Counted from the first letter of the stretch, positions 23,905 to 33,051 are shown. The stretch is DNA of 64,000 nucleotides from an uncultured Candidatus Saccharibacteria bacterium (GCA_945873065.1 CAMCBN010000004.1:43835-107834), one strand, 5' to 3'. Made by a program: numbers and translations. Notes: generated from the letters alone by a model not told the origin.

Positions 23905-24396
23905 ATGGAGAAAGCTATCGTCGTCGCCTATGATCAAAACCGTGCCATCGGTCGCGATAATGGATTACCATGGGGCCATCAGCTACCAGCAGATTTAGCT
24001 CATTTCAGACAATTGACTACTGGTGGGTCCATTATCATGGGGCGAGCTACCTTCGAGTCGATCGGCTCGCACCCCCTGCCAAACCGAGAAAACATCGTGG
24101 TATCACACACTCCTACTGGTGTTAATGAGGTACTTACCGCGGTCGATCTAGCCAGCGCTTACGCACTAAGCCGTTATCGTATTTTTGTGGTTGGTGGCGC
24201 AGCGATCTACGAGGCGGCTCTAAATGACGTAGAGATCCTTTACGCGACCGAAATACAAGCTCAATTTGCCGACTGTGACCGATTCTTCCCACCACTCGAC
24301 CCCAGTCAGTGGACCGAAACGCATCGTGAACAACACTCAGCTGATGGCCATAATGTTTATGATTACGATTTTGTCGAGTATCATCGCACTTCATGA
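23905..24396 (+). CDS. folA: Dihydrofolate reductase
   Basis: A 163-aa enzyme reducing dihydrofolate with NADPH, the target of trimethoprim. The N-terminal AIGRDNGLPWGHQLPADLAHF contains the Trp of the active-site loop and the conserved acidic residue. IIMGRATFESIG and IFVVGGAAIYEAAL form the cofactor-binding strands. Length is normal. It is a single-gene unit with a leaderless-type promoter, divergent from uppP. No thyA is in the window. Confidence 0.97.
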   Translation: MEKAIVVAYDQNRAIGRDNGLPWGHQLPADLAHFRQLTTGGSIIMGRATFESIGSHPLPNRENIVVSHTPTGVNEVLTAVDLASAYALSRYRIFVVGGAAIYEAALNDVEILYATEIQAQFADCDRFFPPLDPSQWTETHREQHSADGHNVYDYDFVEYHRTS

Positions 24397-24477
24397 GCTG
24401 GTAGCTTCTTGGCTCTATACAAGCTGAAATCATCGTATGCTCGCACAATATACCTACAACTACTTCTGCCGCGCCGC

Positions 24478-24506
24478 TTGACAGGGCCAAAAATGTTTAG
24501 TATAAG
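24478..24506 (+). promoter_or_regulatory. Promoter of the 132-aa hypothetical gene
   Basis: TTGACA (24478-24483), a 17-nt spacer, TATAAG (24501-24506). Full -35/-10 architecture with a 35-nt leader carrying AGAGGT. Confidence 0.65.
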
Positions 24507-24541
24507 AATAGAAAGCTTAATATTTCTACCAGAGGTAAATC

Positions 24542-24940
24542 ATGAAAAAACCAGAAAAACAACCAAGAGCACTTATTATTAATGGTCCGAGCGCCCAACA
24601 CCTACTGGCCTCATGGCTACAACAATCATACGACAAAACACCAAACGCGTTCGTTCCTCCACTTTTTCACGCCCTCGATCCTGCCAATAGCGAGCAGCGT
24701 GATTGTAAGCCAACCCCTATCGAGGTAATTCCTCTAGACCAGCCAAAGCCAGACGGTGAAGGTGTCATCAAAGTAACAGTACTCACCGGAGAACGGGGAT
24801 CCGCTCGTGATTCAAACGACGAAACGACTGACAATGATGGAGATAAGCAAGGTAACAGCTACGCCCACCGCCTCGGCCGTGTCGCGACAATCATCTACAA
24901 ACCAGATGCAAAAGATGTCATCAAGGGATATTTTAAATAA
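24542..24940 (+). CDS. Hypothetical small protein
   Basis: A 132-aa soluble protein with no recognised family. Residues 9-25 (RALIINGPSAQHLLASWLQQ) and 60-85 (IEVIPLDQPKPDGEGVIKVTVLTGE) look like strand-helix elements. The middle (90-112) is Asp/Asn-rich and disordered, and the C-terminus returns to strands (VATIIYKPDAKDVIKGYF). There is no signal peptide. Start ATG with AGAGGTAA 5-6 nt upstream and a good sigma70 promoter. It is convergent with the DUF2207 gene. Confidence 0.6.
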   Translation: MKKPEKQPRALIINGPSAQHLLASWLQQSYDKTPNAFVPPLFHALDPANSEQRDCKPTPIEVIPLDQPKPDGEGVIKVTVLTGERGSARDSNDETTDNDGDKQGNSYAHRLGRVATIIYKPDAKDVIKGYFK

Positions 24941-24996
24941 TTCATACAACGCAACACCTTACTACAGGGATTACAGGGCAAGTCGTAGCAGCTAGA

Positions 24997-26751
24997 CTAC
25001 CAGCCGCCCCCGCCTCCTCCGCCGCCACCGCCGCCGGAGAAGCCGCCGCCTGAGGAGCCGCCAGATGACGACGAATAGCTACTGACACTTGACGCTGCGC
25101 TCGACAAACTATTCATGCTGCTGGCAAACATCGCCGCGTTAAACGCCCCTTGTCCAGCATACCAATCTGGCTGAGCACCAATATTATCGTAATACCGCCC
25201 CAACTGCTTGGTCCACTCTTTTTCCTGCCCGAACAGCACCGCATAAGGCAAAACTCGCTCGTATAATTTGATCAACTGTTTCGGATCGCCCGCGTCAACA
25301 TGCACTTTTTCCGCCCCTTCCGGACTCTGCAGCATCGCCAGCCGCTCAGCTTCAGCCACGCCAATATACATTTTTAGCCCCAACAAATACCGGCGCAGGG
25401 CCAAACCTTTATCGGTCAAAGACTCGCTAAACGACATCGCATAGGCAATTATCGGCAGCGGCAACAGCACTGGCGACACGAGCACAACCGTCAATACAGC
25501 AAAGACCAATGCGTAACGGCGAAAACGTTTTTTGTGCGCCGCATTCACCTCGCGCAGGCCATATTCCCCATTGATAAGCTCTTTCAATTTCTTATCATCA
25601 TCCATCGTCCGCTTAGCGTATCCGCTGTTATACTGCAATTTTTTCAAATTCAGCCGCTCGCCCACCGCTGGCAAACGCCCCCGCCCGCCGAACATATCCT
25701 TAATAATCTCGCGCTCCTCAGCCCGAAGTTTGCTCATGTCCTTGACAATTTCAATTTCATATTGCGCCGCCCGAAGCGCCGTTTTTGGCTTAACTTCATA
25801 TAATTTTATATAATGCCGCACCGCCAAATCCAGCAGCTGCGCTGCCATCGGCGAGCCTTTCACGCCGCCCGTCCGCCGCAGAATATTGCCAGAAGTGATC
25901 ACGCTAGCCTCTTTTGGCGGCAAATATTCCGGCACAATGGCACCCAGATCGCGCTTTCGATCTATTATTCGATAATACGCAAAGATCAGCCAAACGATCG
26001 CCGCCATCATCGCACCGATCATACACAACTGCACAATCCCCCAAATTTCGAGCAACTTCTCCTCCAGCGTCTGCTGATACGCCGAAAACGTTCCCGTCTC
26101 AAAGCCAAGCGCCACCGTTACGCCCTCGCGCGGCTGCAAACTCCCCGCCGTAAATTTCAGTTCATTCTTGTCGTCGATCGCCACGCAGCGCTTATTCGAA
26201 CCATGCTTACCGAAATAGCAGAATGCTTGACCACGCCGCGCCGCAACGATCGAATCGTCCAGCGTCACCTTCACCGCAGTTTTTTCAATCGGCACCCGCC
26301 ATTCATTGCCGATCACATCCCAATAAAATTCATCGCGCCCAGTATCGCCATAAGCCTTTGTCACATCGCGCTGAGTGTACTCGATCACGTATGTTTTTTT
26401 ACCAGAAACATATTCGTACTTATCACCGATTCGCAGCTCGTCGCCATCCCAGTCATAATTAAGTGAGTTGCCGGCGCCATCCGTCACCGACCTCAGCTCA
26501 AAATGCGTCGGATGCTTGTCATAATCCTTCACGAAAACCGGCGCAATGCCATGATTTTGCTCTGGCGGAAAATTGGCAGTAATCGTCCACCTGGCACGCA
26601 ATGTAGAGCGATTTTCACTGTCTCGCCCTAGATAATATTCAGCTTTAAAGTTGCTAATCGTAAATTTATCGGTGTCGGCTGCCTGCGCGACTGTACCCAT
26701 TCCGAGTGTCACCACCAGCGCCATCATCACACTTAAGAATAACCGCTTCAT
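24997..26751 (-). CDS. DUF2207 family membrane protein
   Basis: A 584-aa protein. A signal peptide (residues 1-24, ending AQAADT) is followed by an extracellular beta-rich DUF2207 domain (25-220), a membrane helix near 240-262, a cytoplasmic part, two helices near 415-450, and the family's characteristic C-terminal Ser/Gly tail ending in a run of Gly and Trp. Function is unknown. In other bacteria the family is tied to the envelope. A TGCTATAAT -10 ends 6 nt before the ATG, so the mRNA is probably leaderless. A decayed paralogue of its N-terminal domain lies at 30.3 kb. Confidence 0.9.
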   Translation of the reverse strand: MKRLFLSVMMALVVTLGMGTVAQAADTDKFTISNFKAEYYLGRDSENRSTLRARWTITANFPPEQNHGIAPVFVKDYDKHPTHFELRSVTDGAGNSLNYDWDGDELRIGDKYEYVSGKKTYVIEYTQRDVTKAYGDTGRDEFYWDVIGNEWRVPIEKTAVKVTLDDSIVAARRGQAFCYFGKHGSNKRCVAIDDKNELKFTAGSLQPREGVTVALGFETGTFSAYQQTLEEKLLEIWGIVQLCMIGAMMAAIVWLIFAYYRIIDRKRDLGAIVPEYLPPKEASVITSGNILRRTGGVKGSPMAAQLLDLAVRHYIKLYEVKPKTALRAAQYEIEIVKDMSKLRAEEREIIKDMFGGRGRLPAVGERLNLKKLQYNSGYAKRTMDDDKKLKELINGEYGLREVNAAHKKRFRRYALVFAVLTVVLVSPVLLPLPIIAYAMSFSESLTDKGLALRRYLLGLKMYIGVAEAERLAMLQSPEGAEKVHVDAGDPKQLIKLYERVLPYAVLFGQEKEWTKQLGRYYDNIGAQPDWYAGQGAFNAAMFASSMNSLSSAASSVSSYSSSSGGSSGGGFSGGGGGGGGGGGW

Positions 26752-26757
26752 GATTTT

Positions 26758-26766
26758 ATTATAGCA
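26758..26766 (-). promoter_or_regulatory. Extended -10, leaderless start of the DUF2207 gene
   Basis: TGCTATAAT on the minus strand, a perfect match to the extended -10 consensus, 6 nt before ATG 26751. Confidence 0.7.
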
Positions 26767-26791
26767 AACATCGCGCCGAAATGGAGCTCGC

Positions 26792-26938
26792 CTAGCGATA
26801 CAAAGTAGTCATGGCGGGGTCTTCGTTTTCTTTTTGCTTCAAACCGAAGTCTTTGTCGGTTATTTTGATAATCTCACTATTTCGAAATATATAAGTACCG
26901 CCAACACCATGTCTTATGTGCAACTTCCTGTCTCTCAC
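26792..26938 (-). CDS. Possible 48-aa ORF or gene remnant
   Basis: A frame of 48 codons, below the ORF-track cutoff, from a GTG just after the PspC-gene terminator to a TAG. It reads like real protein (YIFRNSEIIKITDKDFGLKQ and then KENEDPAMTTLYR) but has no convincing ribosome binding site and no recognised family. It may be the tail of a deleted gene. It occupies most of the otherwise empty 26752-27022 gap. Confidence 0.25.
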   Translation of the reverse strand: MRDRKLHIRHGVGGTYIFRNSEIIKITDKDFGLKQKENEDPAMTTLYR

Positions 26939-26948
26939 CTCGCATACT

Positions 26949-26982
26949 TAAAAATGCGGCGAGCTGTGCATGCTCGCCGCAT
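26949..26982 (-). terminator. Rho-independent terminator after the PspC gene
   Basis: ATGCGGCGAGC pairs with GCTCGCCGCAT (11 bp) over a 7-nt loop, followed on the minus strand by TTTTTAAG. It ends the padR-pspC unit. Confidence 0.85.
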
Positions 26983-27022
26983 AAATAACTTACCGCCTCA
27001 ACGACCCGACAAACTACTATGC

Positions 27023-28354
27023 CTAATCCGCCCTGCGAATATGCCGATACGGCGACTCGTCATAATAATCGTGCGTCTCGACCACCTCTGGCTGAATCGG
27101 TCCGTAAAACTTAACATAAGCTTTCTTCAATACGCAAGAATCCATACCAAACAGCAGGAACGGCGCGCTGCCATGGCAATGTATATTACTCTCGTCTTTG
27201 ACCACCAGCGTATCGCCCTGTTTCTCAACCTTGATATTTGGTTTCTTATTACTATCCACCGTGAAATATTTTAATTCAGCTCGAATTTTATCATCACTGC
27301 TGCTACGCGCCGATGAAAAGTCAGCCGACAACAAGCCTTCCACGCGGTAATATTTTACACCTGTCAAATCCGCTGGCAATTCTATCGCTTCAGTCTTCGC
27401 GAGACGCTCCTCGTCCCGTTGGAAATTAACCGCCATTTGCGTCGCTGTCACCGCCATAATTGGAATCATCATCGCACCAATTACCGCCGCAATAATCACC
27501 GCGATCAGCGACGAGCGGCCAAATTTCCAGCGAATCGTACTCGCAGTTAGCACACCCGAGATCGTCACAGCCACCACACCAGACACGACAAGTGCGACCA
27601 ATAATCCCCGCGCCCATGGTTGCGCTGACAAACCGCCAAGCCACGACACTACCGTCACGCCAAAGAAGGATCCTGTCATCAACGCGATGAGCAGCCCCAA
27701 CGTCATACAAAACATCACGAACGCCACGAAAATTTGCAGCACTTTCACTGCCACCGTTTTCGTCTTTTTAGCAGTCTCATCACTCACGGAAAAATTTTTC
27801 AGGCCATCAAACGTCACCTCCTCGCCCCGCATTTGCAACTTCTCGGCCGCCGTCTGCGCCTCTGGTATACTGATCCACATCACGATGTAAATCAGCAGTG
27901 TTGTACCAAACGAAATAAATGGCGAGATAATGAACAAAATTCGTATCCACAGCGGATTAATGCCAAAATACGCCGCGATACCAGCGCACACACCACCGAA
28001 CACTGCGTGGTCAGGATCGCGCATCAGACGCTTGATCGGTTTTTTGGCCTCACCAGCCGAACTTGCTGACTCATTCAAAGTATCATCAGAATCAACCTCG
28101 CCGTCCTCCGAAAATTCCTTTGGCTCGCCCATTTTAGCACGCAAATCTGCCACATCGCCCGCCGCGATCACGCCGTCTTTTTTCACGCCGCGCTCGCCCA
28201 AAAGCTCAACCATCCGCGCCTCAATTTCATACATCGCCTCTTCAGACTTCATCGCCCGCTCGATGTCCGCCAGATATTTCTCCAGCGCCTTTTTGGCTTC
28301 AACTTCGATGTCATACGGCGTCTTCGCCAGATGCACCCTGGTTATTTCTTTCAT
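27023..28354 (-). CDS. PspC-domain envelope stress protein
   Basis: A 443-aa membrane protein. The N-terminal 70 residues are a charged helical segment. The PspC core lies at about 108-168 (RDPDHAVFGGVCAGIAAYFGIN followed by a hydrophobic helix). Three more helices span about 200-320, and an extracellular C-terminal domain follows (about 320-443). PspC proteins sense or counter membrane stress. It overlaps the upstream PadR regulator by 4 nt (ATGA), a common arrangement in which the regulator controls both. Confidence 0.9.
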   Translation of the reverse strand: MKEITRVHLAKTPYDIEVEAKKALEKYLADIERAMKSEEAMYEIEARMVELLGERGVKKDGVIAAGDVADLRAKMGEPKEFSEDGEVDSDDTLNESASSAGEAKKPIKRLMRDPDHAVFGGVCAGIAAYFGINPLWIRILFIISPFISFGTTLLIYIVMWISIPEAQTAAEKLQMRGEEVTFDGLKNFSVSDETAKKTKTVAVKVLQIFVAFVMFCMTLGLLIALMTGSFFGVTVVSWLGGLSAQPWARGLLVALVVSGVVAVTISGVLTASTIRWKFGRSSLIAVIIAAVIGAMMIPIMAVTATQMAVNFQRDEERLAKTEAIELPADLTGVKYYRVEGLLSADFSSARSSSDDKIRAELKYFTVDSNKKPNIKVEKQGDTLVVKDESNIHCHGSAPFLLFGMDSCVLKKAYVKFYGPIQPEVVETHDYYDESPYRHIRRAD

Positions 28355-28821
28355 GATTTCGCTCCTTTCTCAAGCGTTTTTAGCGTCGTATTCAGGGTTT
28401 TGATATGCGATCTTAACTCAACTTGCACCGCCTTACCCATATCTGTTATAGCATAATATTTGCGCGGCGGCCCCTGCTCTGATTCTTGCCACTCGTACCG
28501 CAGCAAGCCATCTTTTTGCAGGCGGTTCAGCAGGGGATAAATCGTTCCCTCCACCACCACCAGATCAGCCTCGGCCAGCCGCTGGATAATATCGCCGGTG
28601 TAATGCGCCCGCCCCGCACAAATCGTCAGCACGCAATACGCCATAAACCCTTTGCGCAGCTGCGTCGCCAGATTTTCGGCATAGGCCTCAGCGCTAGTTT
28701 TTGTGCTGATTTTTTCGCCAGCAGCCTCGTCGTCCGATTGAAGACTTGCAGTAGTTTTTTCGCCAGCAATCTCGTCATCAGCCTGAGGACTTGCGGCGAG
28801 CAAATCATCTGTTCTGCTCAC
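28351..28821 (-). CDS. PadR-family transcriptional regulator
   Basis: A 156-aa winged-helix regulator. The PadR core occupies the last 110 residues (GFMAYCVLTICAGRAHYTGDI, EGTIYPLLNRLQKDGLLRYEW, PRKYYAITDMGK). Ahead of it lies an acidic extension built from two 15-residue repeats, encoded by a 45-bp tandem repeat (28710-28799). The ORF track starts at an ATG 13 codons earlier. I prefer the GTG at 28821 because AAAGGAG lies 5 nt before it. The gene probably represses its own operon through the palindrome at the promoter. Confidence 0.88.
   Translation of the reverse strand: MSRTDDLLAASPQADDEIAGEKTTASLQSDDEAAGEKISTKTSAEAYAENLATQLRKGFMAYCVLTICAGRAHYTGDIIQRLAEADLVVVEGTIYPLLNRLQKDGLLRYEWQESEQGPPRKYYAITDMGKAVQVELRSHIKTLNTTLKTLEKGAKS
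28710..28799. repeat. Two 45-bp tandem repeats inside the padR gene
   Basis: Each copy starts TTTTTTCGCCAGCA and ends near GACTTGC on the plus strand, about 80% identical. In protein they give two copies of an acidic SDDEAAGEK-like unit. Copy number could vary between strains. Confidence 0.7.
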
Positions 28822-28857
28822 GCTCACTCCTTTCGTTTTCAGATTAGCTTTGTTTAT

Positions 28858-28895
28858 CATAGTTCTATGTTATACAAGGTAGTCGAAAAAGTCAA
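28858..28895 (-). promoter_or_regulatory. Promoter and candidate operator of the padR-pspC operon
   Basis: On the minus strand: TTGACT (28890-28895), a 17-nt spacer and TAACAT (28867-28872). Overlapping the expected transcription start is the inverted repeat CATAG-AA-CTATG (28858-28869), a plausible PadR operator. Confidence 0.55.
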
Positions 28896-29105
28896 GTACT
28901 TTTAACTTGCAAATTATTATATGGCACTTGCGGGTCGCTTTACCATAGCGCTATATTCAACACCGAAACTTGCCGGAAATTAAGAAATACTGTCAGGTTC
29001 TCGATAAATTAGTTCGGGTAGGCTAGCCTGTCCACCGCGTCAATAGTCACCGTGGGAAACGATCAACACTTGTTCCTTTTAGCTAGCTAGACCAACGCTA
29101 GTGTT

Positions 29106-30176
29106 CTAAGGAGTCGGCTGCGTTTTAATGTAGATCGTCGCGAGGCTTGAGCCAAGCTTATATACCTTGCCTGTTCCCAAAACATGCGCACCAACTAGCA
29201 CTGCTGTGTCCGTTGAGTCTGTGTGCTTTTCTGACAAATAATCAAACACATTTAAGCCGCTTGGATAGCATAAACCCGGGAAGACTTGACGCAATTCCGT
29301 GAGACTCCCCTTGACCAGCTGGATATCCTCCACTTTGTGCACAAGGTTTGCTGACGCGTCTACCATGGCTGCCATAGTATAGCCGCCTTGTTGCAATGAT
29401 TCTGCGTGACCCCCAAACCATTCGACAGCTGCTGATTCGTCACCGCCAAACATTTCCTTATAAGCGGCAGCCGCTTCGCGCCTCTCTGCTTCCGCTCGTT
29501 TCCTTGCAATCCCCTTTTTGGCACAATTAAGCAACTCACGTAGTTGTTTTTCCTGCTCTTCTTCTGGCAAATCAAAGAATTTTTCACTCTCTCGAACCTC
29601 CCAGTTATATTCATCTTTGCTTCCAAATACAACACAACCTCGAATGTTCTCTTCATTAAAACCGAGAGCTTCTAGTATACACAGTCTGCCTATATCCGAA
29701 CTTCCTGGCTGAAGGAATTCAGATAGAGGGCTATCCTCGGGTAACTTGTTTTGAAGTACTCTAGTGCCTACAATATCAACGTGGTCTGATCGGTGCGATC
29801 TGTTGCACAATCCTGTATATTCTTCTATCTCTCTTTTCGCTTCCTCTGGAGACACCCTTCCTGACTCAATATTCTCGTTTACTATCTTTTCTACAAACTG
29901 CCTAATGCTATCATCAACAGCCTCTTTAACTAGTAAACGAGACGTAACTTGAACAATTTCGTATGCAGGACTTGCCCGCAATTTGTCTGCTTTATCAAAA
30001 ACATTCAACGCTTCCCTCGCCTGCGGGTTAAGCTGCTCTTTTGGAGGAAGGGTAGGCCAGACATCTGGGCGAGACTCCTCAAACACCTCTCTAGTCTCGG
30101 GGTCTGCCGTAGACCACGGTTCAGGTGCGCGTATTAGTGGAGATGGGGGGGTAAATTCAGTACTCATTCTCGTCAT
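29106..30176 (-). CDS. Hypothetical protein
   Basis: A soluble protein of about 356 aa, no family recognised. The first 60 residues are Pro-rich and probably disordered. About 85-135 and 210-260 are charged helices (EEEQEKQLRELLNCAKKGIA). The C-terminal 90 residues look globular (AVLVGAHVLGTGKVYKLGSSLATIYI). There is no signal peptide. The ORF track starts 12 codons earlier. TGCTATAAC ends 7 nt before the ATG of MTRMSTEF (30176), which I take as a leaderless start. Confidence 0.65.
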   Translation of the reverse strand: MTRMSTEFTPPSPLIRAPEPWSTADPETREVFEESRPDVWPTLPPKEQLNPQAREALNVFDKADKLRASPAYEIVQVTSRLLVKEAVDDSIRQFVEKIVNENIESGRVSPEEAKREIEEYTGLCNRSHRSDHVDIVGTRVLQNKLPEDSPLSEFLQPGSSDIGRLCILEALGFNEENIRGCVVFGSKDEYNWEVRESEKFFDLPEEEQEKQLRELLNCAKKGIARKRAEAERREAAAAYKEMFGGDESAAVEWFGGHAESLQQGGYTMAAMVDASANLVHKVEDIQLVKGSLTELRQVFPGLCYPSGLNVFDYLSEKHTDSTDTAVLVGAHVLGTGKVYKLGSSLATIYIKTQPTP

Positions 30177-30183
30177 GCTATTT

Positions 30184-30192
30184 GTTATAGCA
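30184..30192 (-). promoter_or_regulatory. Extended -10, leaderless start of the 356-aa hypothetical
   Basis: TGCTATAAC on the minus strand, 7 nt before ATG 30176. Confidence 0.55.
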
Positions 30193-30265
30193 AAAAATGC
30201 GTAAAGTGTCAATTGTGCTCGGTCTTCTTGACCGCTTCACCGTCCTCATCACCGATCTGCCCATT

Positions 30266-30685
30266 TCAAATCCCACTATCAAATTCATCGAGCTCATTAT
30301 TAGGGAAATATCGCGTCACATCACGTTGACTATAAGAGATCACGACCGTCTGGCGCCCTACAATATCGATCGATAGCTGATCATCACGCCAATGGTATTT
30401 CAATTGCCTACCCGACTGGTCGCTCACCCCATGTAACCGAAAGCCAGTATCGTGCCTGTTCACAGTTTTAGTGAATTTCGGCACCTCTAGCCGTTGACTA
30501 GATCCTTCAGACGTTTCTACCTCAATAGTTACTTTCGCATCCAAAGTCGAACGATTCTCACTGTCTCGTCCCAACCGATACTCTGCTCGGTAGCTATCGA
30601 TCTTATATCCTGCCGTGGCGACCACAGGGCTAGCTGTCGACAAGATTGTGGTTAATATACCAACGCCTATCCATACAAACCTCAT
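30266..30685 (-). pseudogene. Truncated DUF2207 paralogue
   Basis: A 139-aa protein: signal peptide (MRFVWIGVGILTTILSTAS) plus the first part of a DUF2207 domain. It shares AEY-LGRDSENRSTL and ISYSQRDVT-like blocks with the full-length gene at 25-26.8 kb, and ends abruptly at DEFDSGI where the paralogue continues DEFYWDV. A shifted frame after the stop reads WDLKWADR, resembling that continuation, so this is most likely a gene cut by an indel and a deletion. The membrane and Gly-rich parts are gone. It could still be a short secreted protein. Confidence 0.55.
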
Positions 30686-30756
30686 AGAAATATCGAACTC
30701 ACCGCAACTCACCGACCACCACAGACCATATCATTTTTATACTACCAGTATAGCAA

Positions 30757-30785
30757 ACAAAAACGGGGATACTCGCAGCATCCCC
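30757..30785 (-). terminator. Rho-independent terminator after the LPxTG gene
   Basis: GGGGAT / ATCCCC stem with a 9-nt loop, followed on the minus strand by GTTTTTGTTT. It lies 20 nt past the LPxTG gene's stop codon. Confidence 0.8.
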
Positions 30786-30805
30786 ATTTTATCAGTTATG
30801 AAATA

Positions 30806-31603
30806 TTATTTGCGAAAACGTCGCACTGCGTAAGCAGCTGCAGCCGCCACCGCACCTGCACCAAGTACTGGTGCAAAGATTGTCTCCAGACCAGTATGTG
30901 GTAACTCACTAACTGTCTGAGCCGGCTGAGCAGCTGGCGCTTCTGCTGCCGCCTGCTTCACGACTGTTGGCACTGGTGCCTCAGTTGTTTTAGCGGGTGG
31001 CGTAGGAGTTGGCGTCTTGGGCGTAGTCGGCGTAGGAGTCTTAGGCGTCTCTACCTTGCATGCAGCATCAGTCGAGTCTAATTTCTTCACTACAAAACCC
31101 CAAGCCCACTTGGTACCACTCTGCATGACACCTTTGGCGTCTGGAATGTAGCTCACCGCAGTGTCACGAGCGTAAACATCATACTGAGCTGCTGCTTGAC
31201 ATACGTCTGGCTGGCTAACAGTATATGTACCGTTTAGCACTTGGCCAGCCTTGACTGAAATTTTGGTGTGAGCAAAGCCCTTTTGTGGGAAACTTGTCGG
31301 GTGGTCTGCACCAAATACGCCACTGTTATCGTAATTCTTTGGCAGCGTGAAAGAGCTAAACCACAACGTGGTATCTGCACACGCTGGCAGTCCATTGCTG
31401 CTGACTGTGACTGTACCTGGCTTGTTAGCCGTATCAGCCCAGTGGACTTTGACATTGCTGCTGACATTGAGATCTACACACTGTGATGCCGATGTCGACG
31501 ACAAGTTTGATGTCGCACCAGCACTCGGAGCAACTACCGCGCTGGCAACGCCGACAACGGTAAATACACCCAACATCATAGCAGAAATCTGCTTGACCTT
31601 CAT
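30806..31603 (-). CDS. Secreted cell-surface protein with an LPxTG sortase signal
   Basis: A 265-aa protein with three parts: an N-terminal signal peptide (residues 1-30, ending PSAGATS); an extracellular beta-rich domain with four to five Cys likely forming disulfides (30-180); and a Thr/Pro-rich wall-spanning stretch (TPTPTTPKTPTPTPP) leading to LPHTG, a hydrophobic helix and the basic end RRFRK. This is a complete sortase sorting signal, so the protein should be covalently anchored. No sortase gene is in the window. The start is the ATG with AGAGGTG 6 nt upstream, three codons inside the ORF. Confidence 0.88.
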   Translation of the reverse strand: MKVKQISAMMLGVFTVVGVASAVVAPSAGATSNLSSTSASQCVDLNVSSNVKVHWADTANKPGTVTVSSNGLPACADTTLWFSSFTLPKNYDNSGVFGADHPTSFPQKGFAHTKISVKAGQVLNGTYTVSQPDVCQAAAQYDVYARDTAVSYIPDAKGVMQSGTKWAWGFVVKKLDSTDAACKVETPKTPTPTTPKTPTPTPPAKTTEAPVPTVVKQAAAEAPAAQPAQTVSELPHTGLETIFAPVLGAGAVAAAAAYAVRRFRK

Positions 31604-31648
31604 TCTAAACACCTCTCTTTTTGCTTATTTTTGTTGGTTATATTACGA

Positions 31649-31677
31649 TATATACGCCATATTTGAGATAATGTCAA
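31649..31677 (-). promoter_or_regulatory. Promoter of the LPxTG gene
   Basis: TTGACA, a 17-nt spacer and TATATA on the minus strand, with a 40-nt leader. The surrounding 31613-31960 is very AT-rich and holds nothing else apart from the prfA promoter. Confidence 0.65.
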
Positions 31678-31960
31678 TATGTTTTCTTAACTTTTATAAA
31701 CACAAGCACTATACTACAGTTGTTATGTCATCTGTGCAATAGCAAAAAATACGAAATTTCTTCAAAAATGTTCGCCTTTCCTCTGGTAGTTGTACCCGTC
31801 TCGTGCTATATTCTGTACTATATATGTTCTATATTTATGATTTAATATATACCTCACTATGATATATCTATTAATATCTGTCTACTACACAAACTCACAC
31901 TGGACATAAAAAAGCCGCGCCTTTCGCACAAAAGCAGGGGACGACCAAAACCCAGCACTA

Positions 31961-31969
31961 TGCTATAAT
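31961..31969 (+). promoter_or_regulatory. Extended -10, leaderless start of prfA
   Basis: TGCTATAAT, a perfect consensus match, ends 8 nt before ATG 31978. Confidence 0.65.
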
Positions 31970-31977
31970 GAAATAAT

Positions 31978-33051
31978 ATGACGCGAATCTCTTTAGATAT
32001 TCCTGCCCTACAGGCCGAACATACCGAGCTCGGTGATTTTTTAGCTCGCCCTGACGCTTACAGTGCGCCAGATTTTACTGCCAAAAATAAGCGGTTTGCT
32101 GAGCTGGAAACGCTTATCGCCAAGGCCAATGAGCGCGACCAATTAGAAAAAAATTTGGCGGAAGCGCGTGAATTGTCGGCGGGCGGCGATGAATTGGCAG
32201 AGTTGGCAAAAACAGAGGTAGCGGAAGTTGAAGCGCGGTTAGCTGATCTGGAAGAAGAATTATTTGTTCTCCTCACGCCAAAAGACCCGAATGACGAGAA
32301 AAATATTATTATGGAAATCCGTGCTGGCGCTGGCGGCGACGAGGCGTCGCTGTTCGCGGCGGAATTATACCGTATGTACTTGCGCTGGTGCGAGACAAAC
32401 GGCTACAAAACTGAACTGATGAGCGAGTCTGCTAATGATTCTGGCGGCTATAAAGAAGTGATTTTTATGATCAAAGGCGACGCACCTTACGCGAAGCTGA
32501 AATTCGAAGGCGGCGTTCACCGCGTGCAACGCATACCAGTCACCGAAAGCCAGGGTCGCGTTCACACCAGCACCGTGACAGTGGCAGTCCTGCCCGAAGC
32601 CGAAGAAACTGATATCGAGATCAATCCAAATGATCTGCGCGTCGATATTTACCGCTCTAGCGGACACGGCGGGCAGTCGGTCAACACTACCGATTCGGCG
32701 GTGCGCATCACTCACCTGCCGACTGGATTGGTTGTGACGAATCAGGATGAAAAGTCGCAGATCAAAAACCGCGAAAAAGCCATGAGCGTGCTGCGCTCAC
32801 GCCTACTCCAGATGAAAATTGACGAAGAGAACGCCAAGCTGACCGCCGAGCGCCGCGCTCTGGTCGGTACTGGCGACCGCTCAGAGAAAATCCGCACCTA
32901 CAATTTCCCGCAAGACCGCATCACCGACCACCGGATCCATTACAGCCGCAGCAATATCCCCGCTGCGATGAACGGGGATATTAACGATTTGGTTGAGAAT
33001 TTGCAGAAGTTCGAGCGGGAGCTGAAAGCGCAGAACACAAAAGTGGCATAA
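31978..33051 (+). CDS. prfA: Peptide chain release factor 1
   Basis: A 357-aa factor releasing peptides at UAA and UAG. The catalytic GGQ motif ([18 protein letters not shown], near residue 230) and the codon-reading PVT tripeptide (the RF1 PxT position, in [15 protein letters not shown]) are visible, so it is RF1 rather than RF2. Domain 1 is somewhat short. Its GGQ Gln would be methylated by PrmC, encoded at 45-46 kb. It is a monocistronic, probably leaderless gene, convergent with the HExxH gene. Confidence 0.97.
   Translation: MTRISLDIPALQAEHTELGDFLARPDAYSAPDFTAKNKRFAELETLIAKANERDQLEKNLAEARELSAGGDELAELAKTEVAEVEARLADLEEELFVLLTPKDPNDEKNIIMEIRAGAGGDEASLFAAELYRMYLRWCETNGYKTELMSESANDSGGYKEVIFMIKGDAPYAKLKFEGGVHRVQRIPVTESQGRVHTSTVTVAVLPEAEETDIEINPNDLRVDIYRSSGHGGQSVNTTDSAVRITHLPTGLVVTNQDEKSQIKNREKAMSVLRSRLLQMKIDEENAKLTAERRALVGTGDRSEKIRTYNFPQDRITDHRIHYSRSNIPAAMNGDINDLVENLQKFERELKAQNTKVA

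Noticed and set aside
25813-26466. Plus-strand 217-aa ORF opposite the DUF2207 gene
   Set aside because: Arg/His-rich shadow of a strongly supported minus-strand gene, no ribosome binding site.
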